Below, piece by piece: positions 41,744 through 49,973 of a stretch of DNA of 49,973 nt. The stretch is from assembly GCA_025934375.1 (NCBI GenBank), contig JAICYD010000042.1, positions 1-49,973 on the forward strand, in the 5' to 3' direction. Both the position numbers and the translations under genes were made by a program. Every line of letters starts with the position of its first letter. Positions within the stretch are counted from its first letter, which is position 1. This DNA comes from Streptosporangiaceae bacterium. Lineage in GTDB: Bacteria > Actinomycetota > Actinomycetes > Streptosporangiales > Streptosporangiaceae. The notes under the pieces are model-generated. The model was not told the DNA's origin. It saw only the letters and a program-made list of their open reading frames with translations, and made no database searches.

Positions 41744-44700
41744 ATGGCGCCGAGGACGACGAGCAGGCTGCGGGACGTTCCCGCCAAGACCGACCCGGCG
41801 ATCCCGGGACCGCCGCGCGGCAGCGTGCGGATCGACGTGACCGCGCTGAAACGGGCACTGCGGGCCGCGGTGGCCGGCGAGGTCCGGTTCGACCCCGGGA
41901 CCCTGGCGCTGTACGCCAACGACTCGTCCAACTTCCGGCAGGTGCCGATCGGGGTGGTGATCCCGAAGACCCTGGCCGACGTGGTGGCGACGCACCGAGT
42001 ATGCCATGAGTTCGGCGCGCCCGTCTTGAACCGCGGCGGCGGCACGAGCTTGTCCGGCGAGACCGTCAACGTCGCGGTGGTCATCGACCACTCCAAGTAC
42101 CTGACCCGGATCGGCGAGATCGACACCAGCCGGCGTCTGGTGACCTGCGAGCCGGGCGTGATCAACGAGGAGCTGAACCGGCACACCGGCCAGCACGACC
42201 TGGTCTTCGGGCCGGACCCGTCGACCCACTCGCGCTGCGTCATCGGCGGGAACATCGGCAACAACTCCTGCGGCGTCCATTCGGTGCAGTCTCAGCTGTA
42301 CGGGCCGGGCCCGCGGACCTCCGACAACACGCACGCACTGGAGATCGTCACCTACGACGGAGCCCGGTTCTGGGTCGGCAACGACGAGGAAGCCCAGCTC
42401 GATTCGATCATCGCCGCGGGCGGTCGCAAGGGAGAGATCTACGCGGCCCTGCGGGACCTGCGGGACAAGTACGCCGACGCCATCCGTGAGCGGTTCCGCC
42501 CGGTCACCGAGGTGCCGCGCCGGGTCTCCGGCTACAACCTGGACGAGCTGCTGCCGGAGCGCGGCTTCAACGTGGCCCGGGCACTGGTCGGCACCGAGAG
42601 CACGTGCGTGACGGTGCTGCAGGCGGTGCTGATGCTGACCCCGGCGCTGCTGCAGCGGACGCTGGTCGTGGTCGGGTACCCCGCGCTGGCCGACGCCGCC
42701 GAGCACTGCGCGGAGATCGTCGAGCGGTGGCGCCCGATCGGCCTGGAGGCGCTGGATGAGGAGCTGATCCAGGACCAGGCCGCGCAGCACATCCACCTGT
42801 CCGACCTTGAGGAACTGCCCGCGGACGGGTCCCGGGCATGGCTGCTGGTCCAGTTCGGCGCCGACACCGAGGAGGAATCGGCTGGGCGGGCGCACGAGTT
42901 CGCGCGATGGCTGGCGAAGAAGAAGGGATACGCGCCGGACCGGATCCTGGTAGTCAAGAGCGCCCAGGAAGGCGGGCAAAGCCAGGACATCTGGGAGATC
43001 CGGGAGGGCGGCCTGGGGGCCACCGCGTTCGCGCGGGGCGAGGATAACTGGCCGGGCTGGGAGGACTCGGCGGTGCCGCCCTCGGAACTCGGGCGCTACG
43101 TGACGGACCTGCGCGCCCTGATGGACTCCCGCGGCATCAAGGGCGCGCTGTACGGGCACTTCGGCCAGGGGTGCATCCACGGCCGCCTCGGCTTCGACCT
43201 GCGCACCGAGTCCGGGATCGCCAACTACCGGGCCTTCCTTGAGGAGGCCTCAGACCTCGTGACGCGGTACGGCGGGTCGCTGTCCGGGGAGCACGGTGAC
43301 GGCCAGCAGCGCGCCGAGCTGCTGGAAAAGCAGTTCGGGCCGGTGCTCATCGAGGCGATGCGCGAGTTCAAGCGGATCTGGGACCCGGACTGGAAGATGA
43401 ACCCGGGCAAGGTCATCGACCCGTACCGGCTGGATGAGAACCTCCGGCTGGGCACCTCCTACAACCCGCCGCGGCCGGCCACCAAGTTCGCCTACCCCGA
43501 GGACAAGGGCGACTTCGCCCACGCCGCGCTGCGCTGCGTGGGCATCGGCAAGTGCCGCGACCCGCAGGGCTCGCCCACGATGTGCCCCAGCTATCAGGTC
43601 ACCCGGGAGGAAAAACACAGCACCCGAGGCCGCGCGCGGCTGCTGTTCGAGATGCTCCAGGGCGAGGTCATCACCGACGGCTGGCGGTCCGGGGAGGTTT
43701 TCGACGCCCTCGACCTGTGCCTGGCCTGCAAGGGCTGCACCAGCGACTGCCCGGTCGGCGTGGACATGCCCACCTACAAGTCCGAGTTCCTCTACCACCA
43801 CTACAAGTCGCCGCGCCGCGTGCGGCCGCGGTACGCGTACGCGTTCGGCTACGTCGACAAGGCCGCCCGCCTCGCCGCCCTGGTGCCGGAGCTGGTGAAC
43901 TTCACCACCCAGACGCCGGGCCTGCGGCGGCTGGCGAAGCTAGCGGCGGGCATCGACCAGCGGCGCCCCCTGCCGGCGTTCGCGCCGATGACCCTCCAGC
44001 AGTGGTTCCGGCAGCGGGGCGGCCCGGCGAACCCGACCGGGCGGCCCGTCGTCCTCTTCCCTGACACGTTCAACAACTACCTGCACGCCGACGTCGGCGT
44101 CGCGTGCGTGGAAGCCCTGGAGGCGGCGGGCTGGCGGGTCATCATGCCGGCCCGGCACGTGTGCTGTGGCCGCCCCCTGTATGACTATGGCTTCCTCGAC
44201 AGCGCCCAGCGGTACCTGGGCCGGGTGCTGGACGAGCTGCGCCCGTACGTGCGCGACGACATCCCCGTGATCGGGATGGAGCCGAGCTGCCTGGCGGTCT
44301 TCAAGGACGAGCTGCGCCGGATGCTGCCGCACGACGACGACGCCGCGCGGCTGGCCCGTAACGCCTACCACTTCGGCGAGTTCTTCACCACCTTCGGCGT
44401 CCAGCCACCCCGGATCCGCGGCCGCGCCCTGTTGTGGGGGCATTGCCATCACCGGGCGACCGGGGGCATCAGCGCCGAGCAAGAGCTCCTGCAGCAGGCC
44501 GGCCTGGACGTCACCGAGCTGAAGGGCGGATGCTGCGGCCTGGCCGGATCGTGGGGATTCGAGCAGGGGAAGTACGACATCTCCATGGACTGCGGCGAGC
44601 AGGCGCTGCTGCCCGCGGTACGCGACGCCCCCGACGGCACCCTGATCGTCGCCGACGGCTTCTCCTGCAAGACGCAGATCGCCCACGCCCGCGCCGGGAA

Positions 44701-44914
44701 GCAGGCACTGCACACCGGCCAGGTGCTGGCGATGGCCGCCAAGCGGGAATCAGGGGCTGACGTCTCCAGCCAGCCCGTCCCTGCCCAGCCCGTCCCGTCG
44801 GCGAGCCAGCGCGCGGCCCGGACGATGGCCGTGGCGGTGCCCGCCGTGGCCGGGCTGGCCGCCGTCGCCGCCCTCGCCCGCAAGGCGGTCGCCGCCTGGC
44901 ATGGCGGCCGTTGA
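41744..44914 (+). CDS. FAD/FeS D-2-hydroxyacid dehydrogenase (D-lactate dehydrogenase, YdiJ-like)
   Basis: A 1056-residue fusion. Residues 50-270 are an FAD-binding PCMH domain (NRGGGTSLSGETVN, IGGNIGNNSCG), and residues 290-580 an FAD-oxidase C-terminal domain (GHFGQGCIHGRLGFDL, SGEHGDGQQRAELL). Residues 600-690 hold two [4Fe-4S] sets (CVGIGKCRD..MCPSY; CLACKGCTSDCPVG). Then come CCG-type heterodisulfide reductase-like repeats (RHVCCGRPLYDYG, LKGGCCGLAGSWG). The last 40 residues contain a hydrophobic stretch and a basic end that could touch the membrane. YdiJ relatives use D-2-hydroxyglutarate or D-lactate; the operon and operators favour lactate here. Confidence 0.87.
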   Translation: MAPRTTSRLRDVPAKTDPAIPGPPRGSVRIDVTALKRALRAAVAGEVRFDPGTLALYANDSSNFRQVPIGVVIPKTLADVVATHRVCHEFGAPVLNRGGGTSLSGETVNVAVVIDHSKYLTRIGEIDTSRRLVTCEPGVINEELNRHTGQHDLVFGPDPSTHSRCVIGGNIGNNSCGVHSVQSQLYGPGPRTSDNTHALEIVTYDGARFWVGNDEEAQLDSIIAAGGRKGEIYAALRDLRDKYADAIRERFRPVTEVPRRVSGYNLDELLPERGFNVARALVGTESTCVTVLQAVLMLTPALLQRTLVVVGYPALADAAEHCAEIVERWRPIGLEALDEELIQDQAAQHIHLSDLEELPADGSRAWLLVQFGADTEEESAGRAHEFARWLAKKKGYAPDRILVVKSAQEGGQSQDIWEIREGGLGATAFARGEDNWPGWEDSAVPPSELGRYVTDLRALMDSRGIKGALYGHFGQGCIHGRLGFDLRTESGIANYRAFLEEASDLVTRYGGSLSGEHGDGQQRAELLEKQFGPVLIEAMREFKRIWDPDWKMNPGKVIDPYRLDENLRLGTSYNPPRPATKFAYPEDKGDFAHAALRCVGIGKCRDPQGSPTMCPSYQVTREEKHSTRGRARLLFEMLQGEVITDGWRSGEVFDALDLCLACKGCTSDCPVGVDMPTYKSEFLYHHYKSPRRVRPRYAYAFGYVDKAARLAALVPELVNFTTQTPGLRRLAKLAAGIDQRRPLPAFAPMTLQQWFRQRGGPANPTGRPVVLFPDTFNNYLHADVGVACVEALEAAGWRVIMPARHVCCGRPLYDYGFLDSAQRYLGRVLDELRPYVRDDIPVIGMEPSCLAVFKDELRRMLPHDDDAARLARNAYHFGEFFTTFGVQPPRIRGRALLWGHCHHRATGGISAEQELLQQAGLDVTELKGGCCGLAGSWGFEQGKYDISMDCGEQALLPAVRDAPDGTLIVADGFSCKTQIAHARAGKQALHTGQVLAMAAKRESGADVSSQPVPAQPVPSASQRAARTMAVAVPAVAGLAAVAALARKAVAAWHGGR

Positions 44915-44959
44915 CGGTACCTACGGGCGCCTGAGGCCGACGTCGCGGGCGGGCGCGCT

Positions 44960-46000
44960 CTAAGCATCGTCGCCGCGCGCCCGCTCGTTCAGCCGCTGCC
45001 GCTGCGGGATGACTATGTACCTGGGGTCGCCGGCGGAGGCCAGGCCGGCGTGGAAGATGCCCCAGCGGGTAGTGACGGAGGCGGCCAGGAGAGCGGCGCC
45101 GGACACCGCCGCGGCCACCCGGCCGGGCCGGCTGAGGACCGCCCCCGCCACGCCGAGGGCGGCCAGCGCCTTGCCCGCCTTGACGTACTTGCCGCCGCGG
45201 CCCTCGCGGTAGGGCTCGGCGACCATGCCGATGCGGCGCTCCATCCGCTCGAACGCGGCCGCCTCCATTACCGCGCCGAGCAGCGCCAGGTTACGAGCGG
45301 GCTCGGTCTCGCCTGGCCGGGCTCCCGGCAGCAGGCCGGTGAGCAGGCCGAGGCCGCCGGCGGCCATCATGCCGGAGCCGGTGAACACGAAGGGCATCTC
45401 CGGGTAGCCGTCGTGCCAGGCGGGCACGGCGGTGTCGCTGATCAGCGCGGCCGTGTAGGAGGCGACCCCAGGGCCGAGCAGCGCCGCGCTGGCGGTGGCC
45501 GCGGCGCCGATGCGGGGCAGCCGGCCGGTCAGCGCGGTCACCGCGGCGACTCCCGCCGCCGGCACGTAAGCGCCCAGCAGCCACGAGCCGACGCTCATCG
45601 GCGAGGTCACCTTGAAGACCCGCATCATGTTGATGAAGCGGCCGGGGCGGCCGAGGTCGTGGACGAGGGCCGCGATGGACAGCGCCGCCGCGGCCGCCGC
45701 GCCGCTCTTGGCGACCTTGGCCAGCACCGGGCGGCCCGTCAGGTCGGCGCCCGCGGCGAGCAACGATGACCCTCCGGCCAGGCCACCCAGGAACAGGTAA
45801 CCGGGGATGTCCGGGGACTGCCAGGTGGGCGGGTTGAGGATCGGCTTGCCGTAGTAGGAGGTGAACTCGGCGGGCGGCACTACGGGCTGCTCGGCCCGGC
45901 GCCTGCCGCGCCATCTCCTGGCTACGTTGACGCCGGGTGCCGCCTCGCGGTCCGGCCGCTTGCCGCGCAGCCCTTGCCGGGTGACGTCGGCCTGGCTCAT
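44960..46000 (-). CDS. nrfD: NrfD-type membrane subunit of formate dehydrogenase
   Basis: A 346-residue polytopic protein from ATG 46000 with AGGAGGG upstream. After a basic cytoplasmic N-terminus (about 50 residues) it has NPPTWQSPDIPGYLFLGGLAGGSSLL, the NrfD opening, and about eight membrane segments. NrfD proteins bind quinone and receive electrons from an FeS partner. It takes the place of the cytochrome b556 gamma subunit used by E. coli FDH-N. Its start overlaps the FeS subunit stop (ATGA), so the three fdh genes are translated together. Confidence 0.88.
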   Translation of the reverse strand: MSQADVTRQGLRGKRPDREAAPGVNVARRWRGRRRAEQPVVPPAEFTSYYGKPILNPPTWQSPDIPGYLFLGGLAGGSSLLAAGADLTGRPVLAKVAKSGAAAAAALSIAALVHDLGRPGRFINMMRVFKVTSPMSVGSWLLGAYVPAAGVAAVTALTGRLPRIGAAATASAALLGPGVASYTAALISDTAVPAWHDGYPEMPFVFTGSGMMAAGGLGLLTGLLPGARPGETEPARNLALLGAVMEAAAFERMERRIGMVAEPYREGRGGKYVKAGKALAALGVAGAVLSRPGRVAAAVSGAALLAASVTTRWGIFHAGLASAGDPRYIVIPQRQRLNERARGDDA

Positions 46001-47019
46001 CGCTGCCCTCCTAGCGCCGCCGCGAACGCGGCGACCGCCCCGGCCGCCATGACGGCCGCCGCGGCGCCGACGTGTCGCCACATCGACGGGATGTCCCTGG
46101 TCGTGACCACCGGGTCGGGCGGCAGGCCGTAGACCTCCGGCTCGTCGAGCAGCAGGAAGAACGCGCCGTCACCGCCGACTCCGTCGTCCGGGTCACGCCC
46201 GTACAACTGGGCGTCGGCGACGCCCGCCTGGTGCAGCTGGGCGAGCCGGGCGTCGGCCCGCTCGCGCAGCTCATCGAGCGGTCCGAACTGGATGGAGTCG
46301 GTCGGGCACGCCTTCGCGCAGGCCGGCTCCATGCCGTCGCCGAGGCGGTCATAGCACAGCGTGCACTTCCAGACGCGGCCGTCCTCCTTGCGCTGGTCGA
46401 TCACCCCGTACGGGCAAGCCGGGACGCAGTAGCCACATCCGTTGCAGATGTCCTCCTGGACCACGACGGTGCCGAATTCGGTGCGGAACAACGCCCCGGT
46501 GGGGCAGACGTCCAGGCAGGCGGCGTGCGTGCAGTGCTTGCACACGTCCGAGGCCATCAGCCAGCGGAACTGGTCGCCGGGGCCGCCTTGGGTTGCCGGG
46601 CCCCGCGTGGTCGGCGTCATCGCGGCCTGCTCCGGCGCGGTGCCCGAGCCTTCGGCGGCCAGCGCGAGCACGTCGGTGCCCTCGTGGCTGACGCCGGCAT
46701 CCTGCAGGGCTAGCGGCTTGCGCTGCTCGATGAAGGCGACGTGCCGCCAGGTGTCGGTGCCCAGGCCCCCGGTGTTGTCGTAGGACATGCCGAGGAGGTT
46801 CAGCCCGTCCTCCGGGACGCCATTCCACTCCTTGCACGCCACCTCGCAGGCCTTGCAGCCGATGCAGACCGACGTGTCGGTGAAGAACCCCATCCGCGGC
46901 GGGTGATCAGGGTAGCCACCCAGGTCCGCCGGGTCGGTGTCGCCGTACAGCGCGCCCCGGAACCCGCCCGTGCGGATCTCCGGCAGCCACGTCACCGTCC
47001 GCTTCCCGTTCGCGCTCAT
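45997..47019 (-). CDS. fdhB: Four-cluster ferredoxin-type subunit of formate dehydrogenase (beta)
   Basis: A 340-residue FeS subunit with four cluster sets: SVCIGCKACEVACKEWN, DVCKHCTHAACLDVCPTG, DICNGCGYCVPACPYG and WKCTLCYDRLGDGMEPACAKACPTD. The C-terminus carries one hydrophobic segment (VGAAAAVMAAGAVAAFAAAL), as in FdnH/FdoH, which anchors the subunit. It carries electrons from the molybdenum subunit to NrfD. A segment of about 40 residues between the first and second cluster sets (about residues 100-140) is Ala/Gly/Thr-rich. Its start ATG overlaps the alpha-subunit stop. Confidence 0.93.
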   Translation of the reverse strand: MSANGKRTVTWLPEIRTGGFRGALYGDTDPADLGGYPDHPPRMGFFTDTSVCIGCKACEVACKEWNGVPEDGLNLLGMSYDNTGGLGTDTWRHVAFIEQRKPLALQDAGVSHEGTDVLALAAEGSGTAPEQAAMTPTTRGPATQGGPGDQFRWLMASDVCKHCTHAACLDVCPTGALFRTEFGTVVVQEDICNGCGYCVPACPYGVIDQRKEDGRVWKCTLCYDRLGDGMEPACAKACPTDSIQFGPLDELRERADARLAQLHQAGVADAQLYGRDPDDGVGGDGAFFLLLDEPEVYGLPPDPVVTTRDIPSMWRHVGAAAAVMAAGAVAAFAAALGGQR

Positions 47020-49973
47020 ATCTCCGTCCCCGTTTGCTCGGTGATGCCGGCCCGGCGCTGGTAGTCCCGGACGAACTCGGGCCGGGCGGCGCCGGTCGGG
47101 CGGCGCCCGGGCCTGATGTCGCACGCGAACGCCTTGGTCTCCTGGATGTGGGAGTTCGGGTCCAGGCTGAGCCCGATGAGGTCGTTGGCCGCGTCGCCGG
47201 TGCTGTACCCGGCCCACCCCCAGTGGTAGGGGATCCCGACCTGGTGCAGGGTCCGGCCCTGCACCGTCAGGGGGGTGATCCGGCTGGTGACCAGCACGCG
47301 CGCCTCGATCACGTTTCGGGCGGTGACGATCGTGGCCCAGCCGAGATGGTCCAGGCCCCGCTCGGCGGCGAGCTCCGGCGAGACCTCGCAGAAGAAGCTG
47401 GGCTGCAATTCGGCCAGGTAGGGCACCCAACGGGACATGCCGCCGGCCGTGTGGTGCTCGGTCAGCCGGTAGGTGGTGCCCACGTACGGAAAGACGTCTG
47501 ACCCCGGCTGCCCGCCGCTGGGCTGGAACCGGTTGTCGGGGTGCTTGAACGGCAGCACCTGCCGGGACGGGTTCCGCTGCTGGCGGTACAGCAGGTTATC
47601 GAACGGCGAGTCCTGCGGCTCGTAGTGCGTGGGCAGCGGCCCGTCGAGCAGGCCGGCCGGCGCGTACAGCCACGCCTTTCCGTCGGCCTGCATGATGAAC
47701 GGGTCGGTCCCGGCCAGCGCCGCGGCCCCGGTGGCGTCCTTGTCCGGCCGGTAGTCCGGGTCCTTATCGGGCACGAAGTCCGGGACGTCATGCCCGGTCC
47801 ACTTGCCGCTGTCGGGGTCCCACCACACCAGGGCCTTGCGCTCGCTCCACGGCTTGCCCGCCGGGTCGGCGGCGGCGCGGTTGTACAGGATGCGCCGGTT
47901 CGCTGGCCAGGCCCAGCCCCATTCCTTGGCGACCCAGTCTTGCTCCTTGCCGGGCTTGCGCCGGGACGCCTGGTTGACCCCTTTGGCATAGACGCCGGCG
48001 TAGATCCAGCAGCCGCAGGCGGTCGAGCCGTCCTCTTCTAGCTCCAGGTACGAGCTGACCGGGTCGCCGTTGCCGTCAAAGCCGTTGATCTCGGCCAGCA
48101 CCGCCTCCGCGACCGGCTCGGCCATCTCCCCGAACGTCGGGTAGTCCCAGGTCAGCTGGAGTAGCGGCTTATCCATTTCGTCGTGGGACCCGGCGAGCTT
48201 CTCGCGGATGACGCGCCCCAGGTGGTACATGAACCACAGCTCGCTGCGGGCATCGCCGGCGGGCTCAACGGCCTGATGGTGCCATTGCAGGAGCCGCTGG
48301 GTGTTGGTGAAGCTGCCGCTCTTCTCGGTGTGGGCGGCCGCCGGCATGAAGAACACCTCGGTGCCGATGTCCTCGGTCCTCAGCTCACCGGTCTCGATCT
48401 CTGGCCCGTCCTTCCAGAACGTCGCCGATTCGATCAGCGAGAAGTCCCGTACGACGAGCCAGTCGCAGGCGGCGAGGCCGAGTCGCTGCATCTTGGCGTT
48501 CGCCGAGCCGACGGCAGGGTTTTCTCCCATCAGGAAGTAGCCCTTGCAATCGCCGGCGAGCTGGGCCATCACGGTCTCGTAGGTGGTGTGGCTGCCGGTC
48601 AGCCTCGGCAGGTAGTCGAAGCAGAAGTCGTTCTCCGCAGTGGCGGCCGGCCCCCACCAGGCCTTGAGCAGGCTCACCAGGTATGACCGCATGTCCGCCC
48701 AGAAGCCCTTGTCGGTGCCCTCGGCCGCGACGAACGCGTCGAGGTCCTCATTGGAGTGCGCGTGCGGCATCGGGATGTAGCCCGGCAGCAGGTTGTACAA
48801 GGTTGGGATGTCCGTCGAGCCCTGGATGGACGCGTGCCCGCGCAGGGCCAGGATCCCGCCGCCGGGCCGGCCGATGTTGCCGAGCAGCGACTGCAGCACG
48901 GCCGCGGTGCGGATGTACTGCACGCCCACCGTGTGCTGGGTCCAGCCGACGCTGTAGACGAACGCGGTGGTCCGGTCCCGGCCGGAGTTCTCCGTCACGG
49001 CCTCGCAGACCCGGCGGAACGCCTCCGGCGGCACGCCGCAGATCCGCTCGACCATCTCCGGCGTGTAGCGGGCGTAGTGCCGCTTGAGGATCTGGAACAC
49101 GCAGCGCGGGTCCTGCAGGGTCGGGTCGGTCCGTGGCGTGCCGACGTGCGCGCCGCCGGACCCGTGCGCCTCGCCCCGGCCCGCGTGGCGCACTGACGCC
49201 ATCTGCTGCCGGTCCTCGTACAGCTCGTCGCGTTCCCCGGAGGCGGCCTGGACCTCGGTGCCCTGGTACTGCCAGGTGCGCACGTCGTAGCCGCGGTTGT
49301 CGGGGTCGAACCCGGAGAAGAGCCCGTCCAGGTCCTCGGTGTCGGCGAAGTCCTCGGTGATCAGGGTGGCCGCGTTGGTGTAGTTGAGGACGTACTCCCG
49401 GAAGTACCTGTCGTTGGCCAGGACGTAGTTGACGATCCCGCCGAGGAACGCGATGTCCGTGCCCGCGCGCAGCGGCACGTGCATGTCCGCCACCGCGCTG
49501 GTGCGGGTGTACCTCGGGTCGACGTGGATCACCGTCGCGCCGCGGGCCTTAGCCTCCATCACCCACTGGAATCCCACCGGGTGGCACTCGGCCATGTTGG
49601 AGCCCTCGATCACGATGCAGTCCGCGTTCTGCAGGTCCTGCTGGAACGTCGTCGCACCGCCTCGGCCGAACGAGGTGCCCAGACTGGGCACCGTGGAGCT
49701 GTGTCATATACGTGCCTGGTTCTCGACCTGGACGATGCCGAGCGCCGTCAGCAGCTTCTTGATGACGTAGTTCTCTTCGTTGTCGAGCGTCGCACCGCCG
49801 AGGTTCGCGATCGCCATCGTGCGCTTCGCGGGATCCCCTTCGTCGGTCTCCTCCTGCCAGTTCTCGTCGCGCGTCCGGATGATGCGGTCGACGATCATGT
49901 CCATCGCCTGGTCGAGCGGCAGCTCCTCCCAGTGCGTGCCGTACGGGCGGCGGTACTTGACCTTGTACTCGCG
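47016..49973 (-). CDS. fdhA: Selenocysteine-containing formate dehydrogenase alpha subunit (partial, N-terminus beyond window)
   Basis: A continuous frame from the right edge to TGA at 47016 is interrupted only by an in-frame TGA at 49706-49704. The sequence around it, NQARI-TGA-HSSTVPSLGTSFGRGGA, matches the active site of FdnG/FdoG, where this residue is selenocysteine coordinating the molybdenum bis-MGD cofactor. The visible 985 residues lack about 100 N-terminal residues that should hold a Tat signal and a [4Fe-4S] motif. Other FDH blocks are EGSNMAECHPVGFQWVMEAK and VDPRYTRTSAVADMHVPLR. The enzyme oxidises formate. A SECIS-like hairpin follows the TGA. Reading TGA as a stop would split it into two fragments, which is rejected. 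Confidence 0.93.
49674..49706 (-). promoter_or_regulatory. Bacterial SECIS element directing TGA to selenocysteine
   Basis: On the minus strand the TGA (49706-49704) is followed after 11 bases by a perfect 7-bp hairpin, GGTGCCC with GGGCACC, and the loop AGTCT. The loop begins 18 bases after the TGA, the same distance as in E. coli fdhF, whose loop is GGTCT. This is the site expected for SelB binding. Confidence 0.85.

Noticed and set aside
49704..49706. Nonsense mutation splitting formate dehydrogenase into a pseudogene
   Set aside because: The codon is TGA at the exact selenocysteine position, the frame is otherwise intact on both sides, and a well-formed SECIS hairpin follows at the right distance.

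Overview
The window is about 50 kb of high-GC DNA, almost certainly chromosomal, from an actinobacterium. Pointers to this are the many GTG starts, ATGA/GTGA gene overlaps, a DipZ-type CcdA-TlpA fusion, an F420-type luciferase-like oxidoreductase, a CYP125/142-like P450, an actinobacterial SoxR, and the hydrogenase-associated families DUF5947, DUF6084 and DUF6893. I cannot name the genus. No rRNA, tRNA, CRISPR array, prophage or insertion sequence was seen.

Layout. 1-11.4 kb is mixed housekeeping and accessory DNA: a small membrane protein, P450, polytopic membrane protein, methyltransferase, DipZ, Zn-type dehydrogenase, a QueA-like/SDR pair, SoxR and a secreted protein. 11.4-13.1 kb is a lactate permease. 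13.2-20.4 kb is a nine-gene operon on the minus strand for a group 1h-type (high-affinity, actinobacterial) [NiFe] hydrogenase: small and large subunits, a NifU-like protein, DUF5947, DUF6084, a 477-aa protein, the C-terminal endopeptidase, the 35-aa DUF6893 protein and HypA. 20.8-24.5 kb on the plus strand holds a putative regulator, YceI and HypF. 24.5-28.6 kb on the minus strand is a maturation operon that reads SIS-hypC2-SIS-hypC-hypD-hypE. 28.8-38.1 kb is stress-related: Ppx/GppA, a DUF2231-Rieske protein, a bacterioferritin followed by four coupled surface-chemistry genes, DUF6582, an ANTAR protein, a sigma factor lacking region 2, an AraC regulator, a small hydrophobic protein and a CDF transporter. 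38.5-44.9 kb has STAS, an F420-type oxidoreductase, a pyruvate-oxidase-like enzyme and a D-lactate/2-hydroxyacid dehydrogenase. 45.0 kb to the right edge is a formate dehydrogenase operon whose catalytic subunit reads an in-frame TGA as selenocysteine.

How it fits together. The window collects entry points for electrons into respiration: H2 (Hhy), formate (Sec-FDH with FeS and NrfD subunits) and lactate/pyruvate (LctP, Dld-like, Pox-like). Two regulatory themes link distant genes. An LldR/FadR-type operator (TCGTGCC[A/G]CGA) occurs before lctP and, as a 22-bp-spaced tandem, before the pox-dld operon. A SigB/SigF-type promoter (GNNT-N15-GGGTAG) precedes five genes with exactly the same spacing, and a sixth (the Rieske gene) with a one-base difference. 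A third, weaker theme is a GGACAG direct repeat, 32-33 bp apart, in both hydrogenase-related promoter regions.

The most novel-looking items are the pair of SIS proteins in the hyp operon, which appear to have lost complementary halves of the GmhA active site, the shared lactate operator, the SigB-type regulon beside a region 3-4-only sigma factor, and recurring 15-18 bp in-frame minisatellites.
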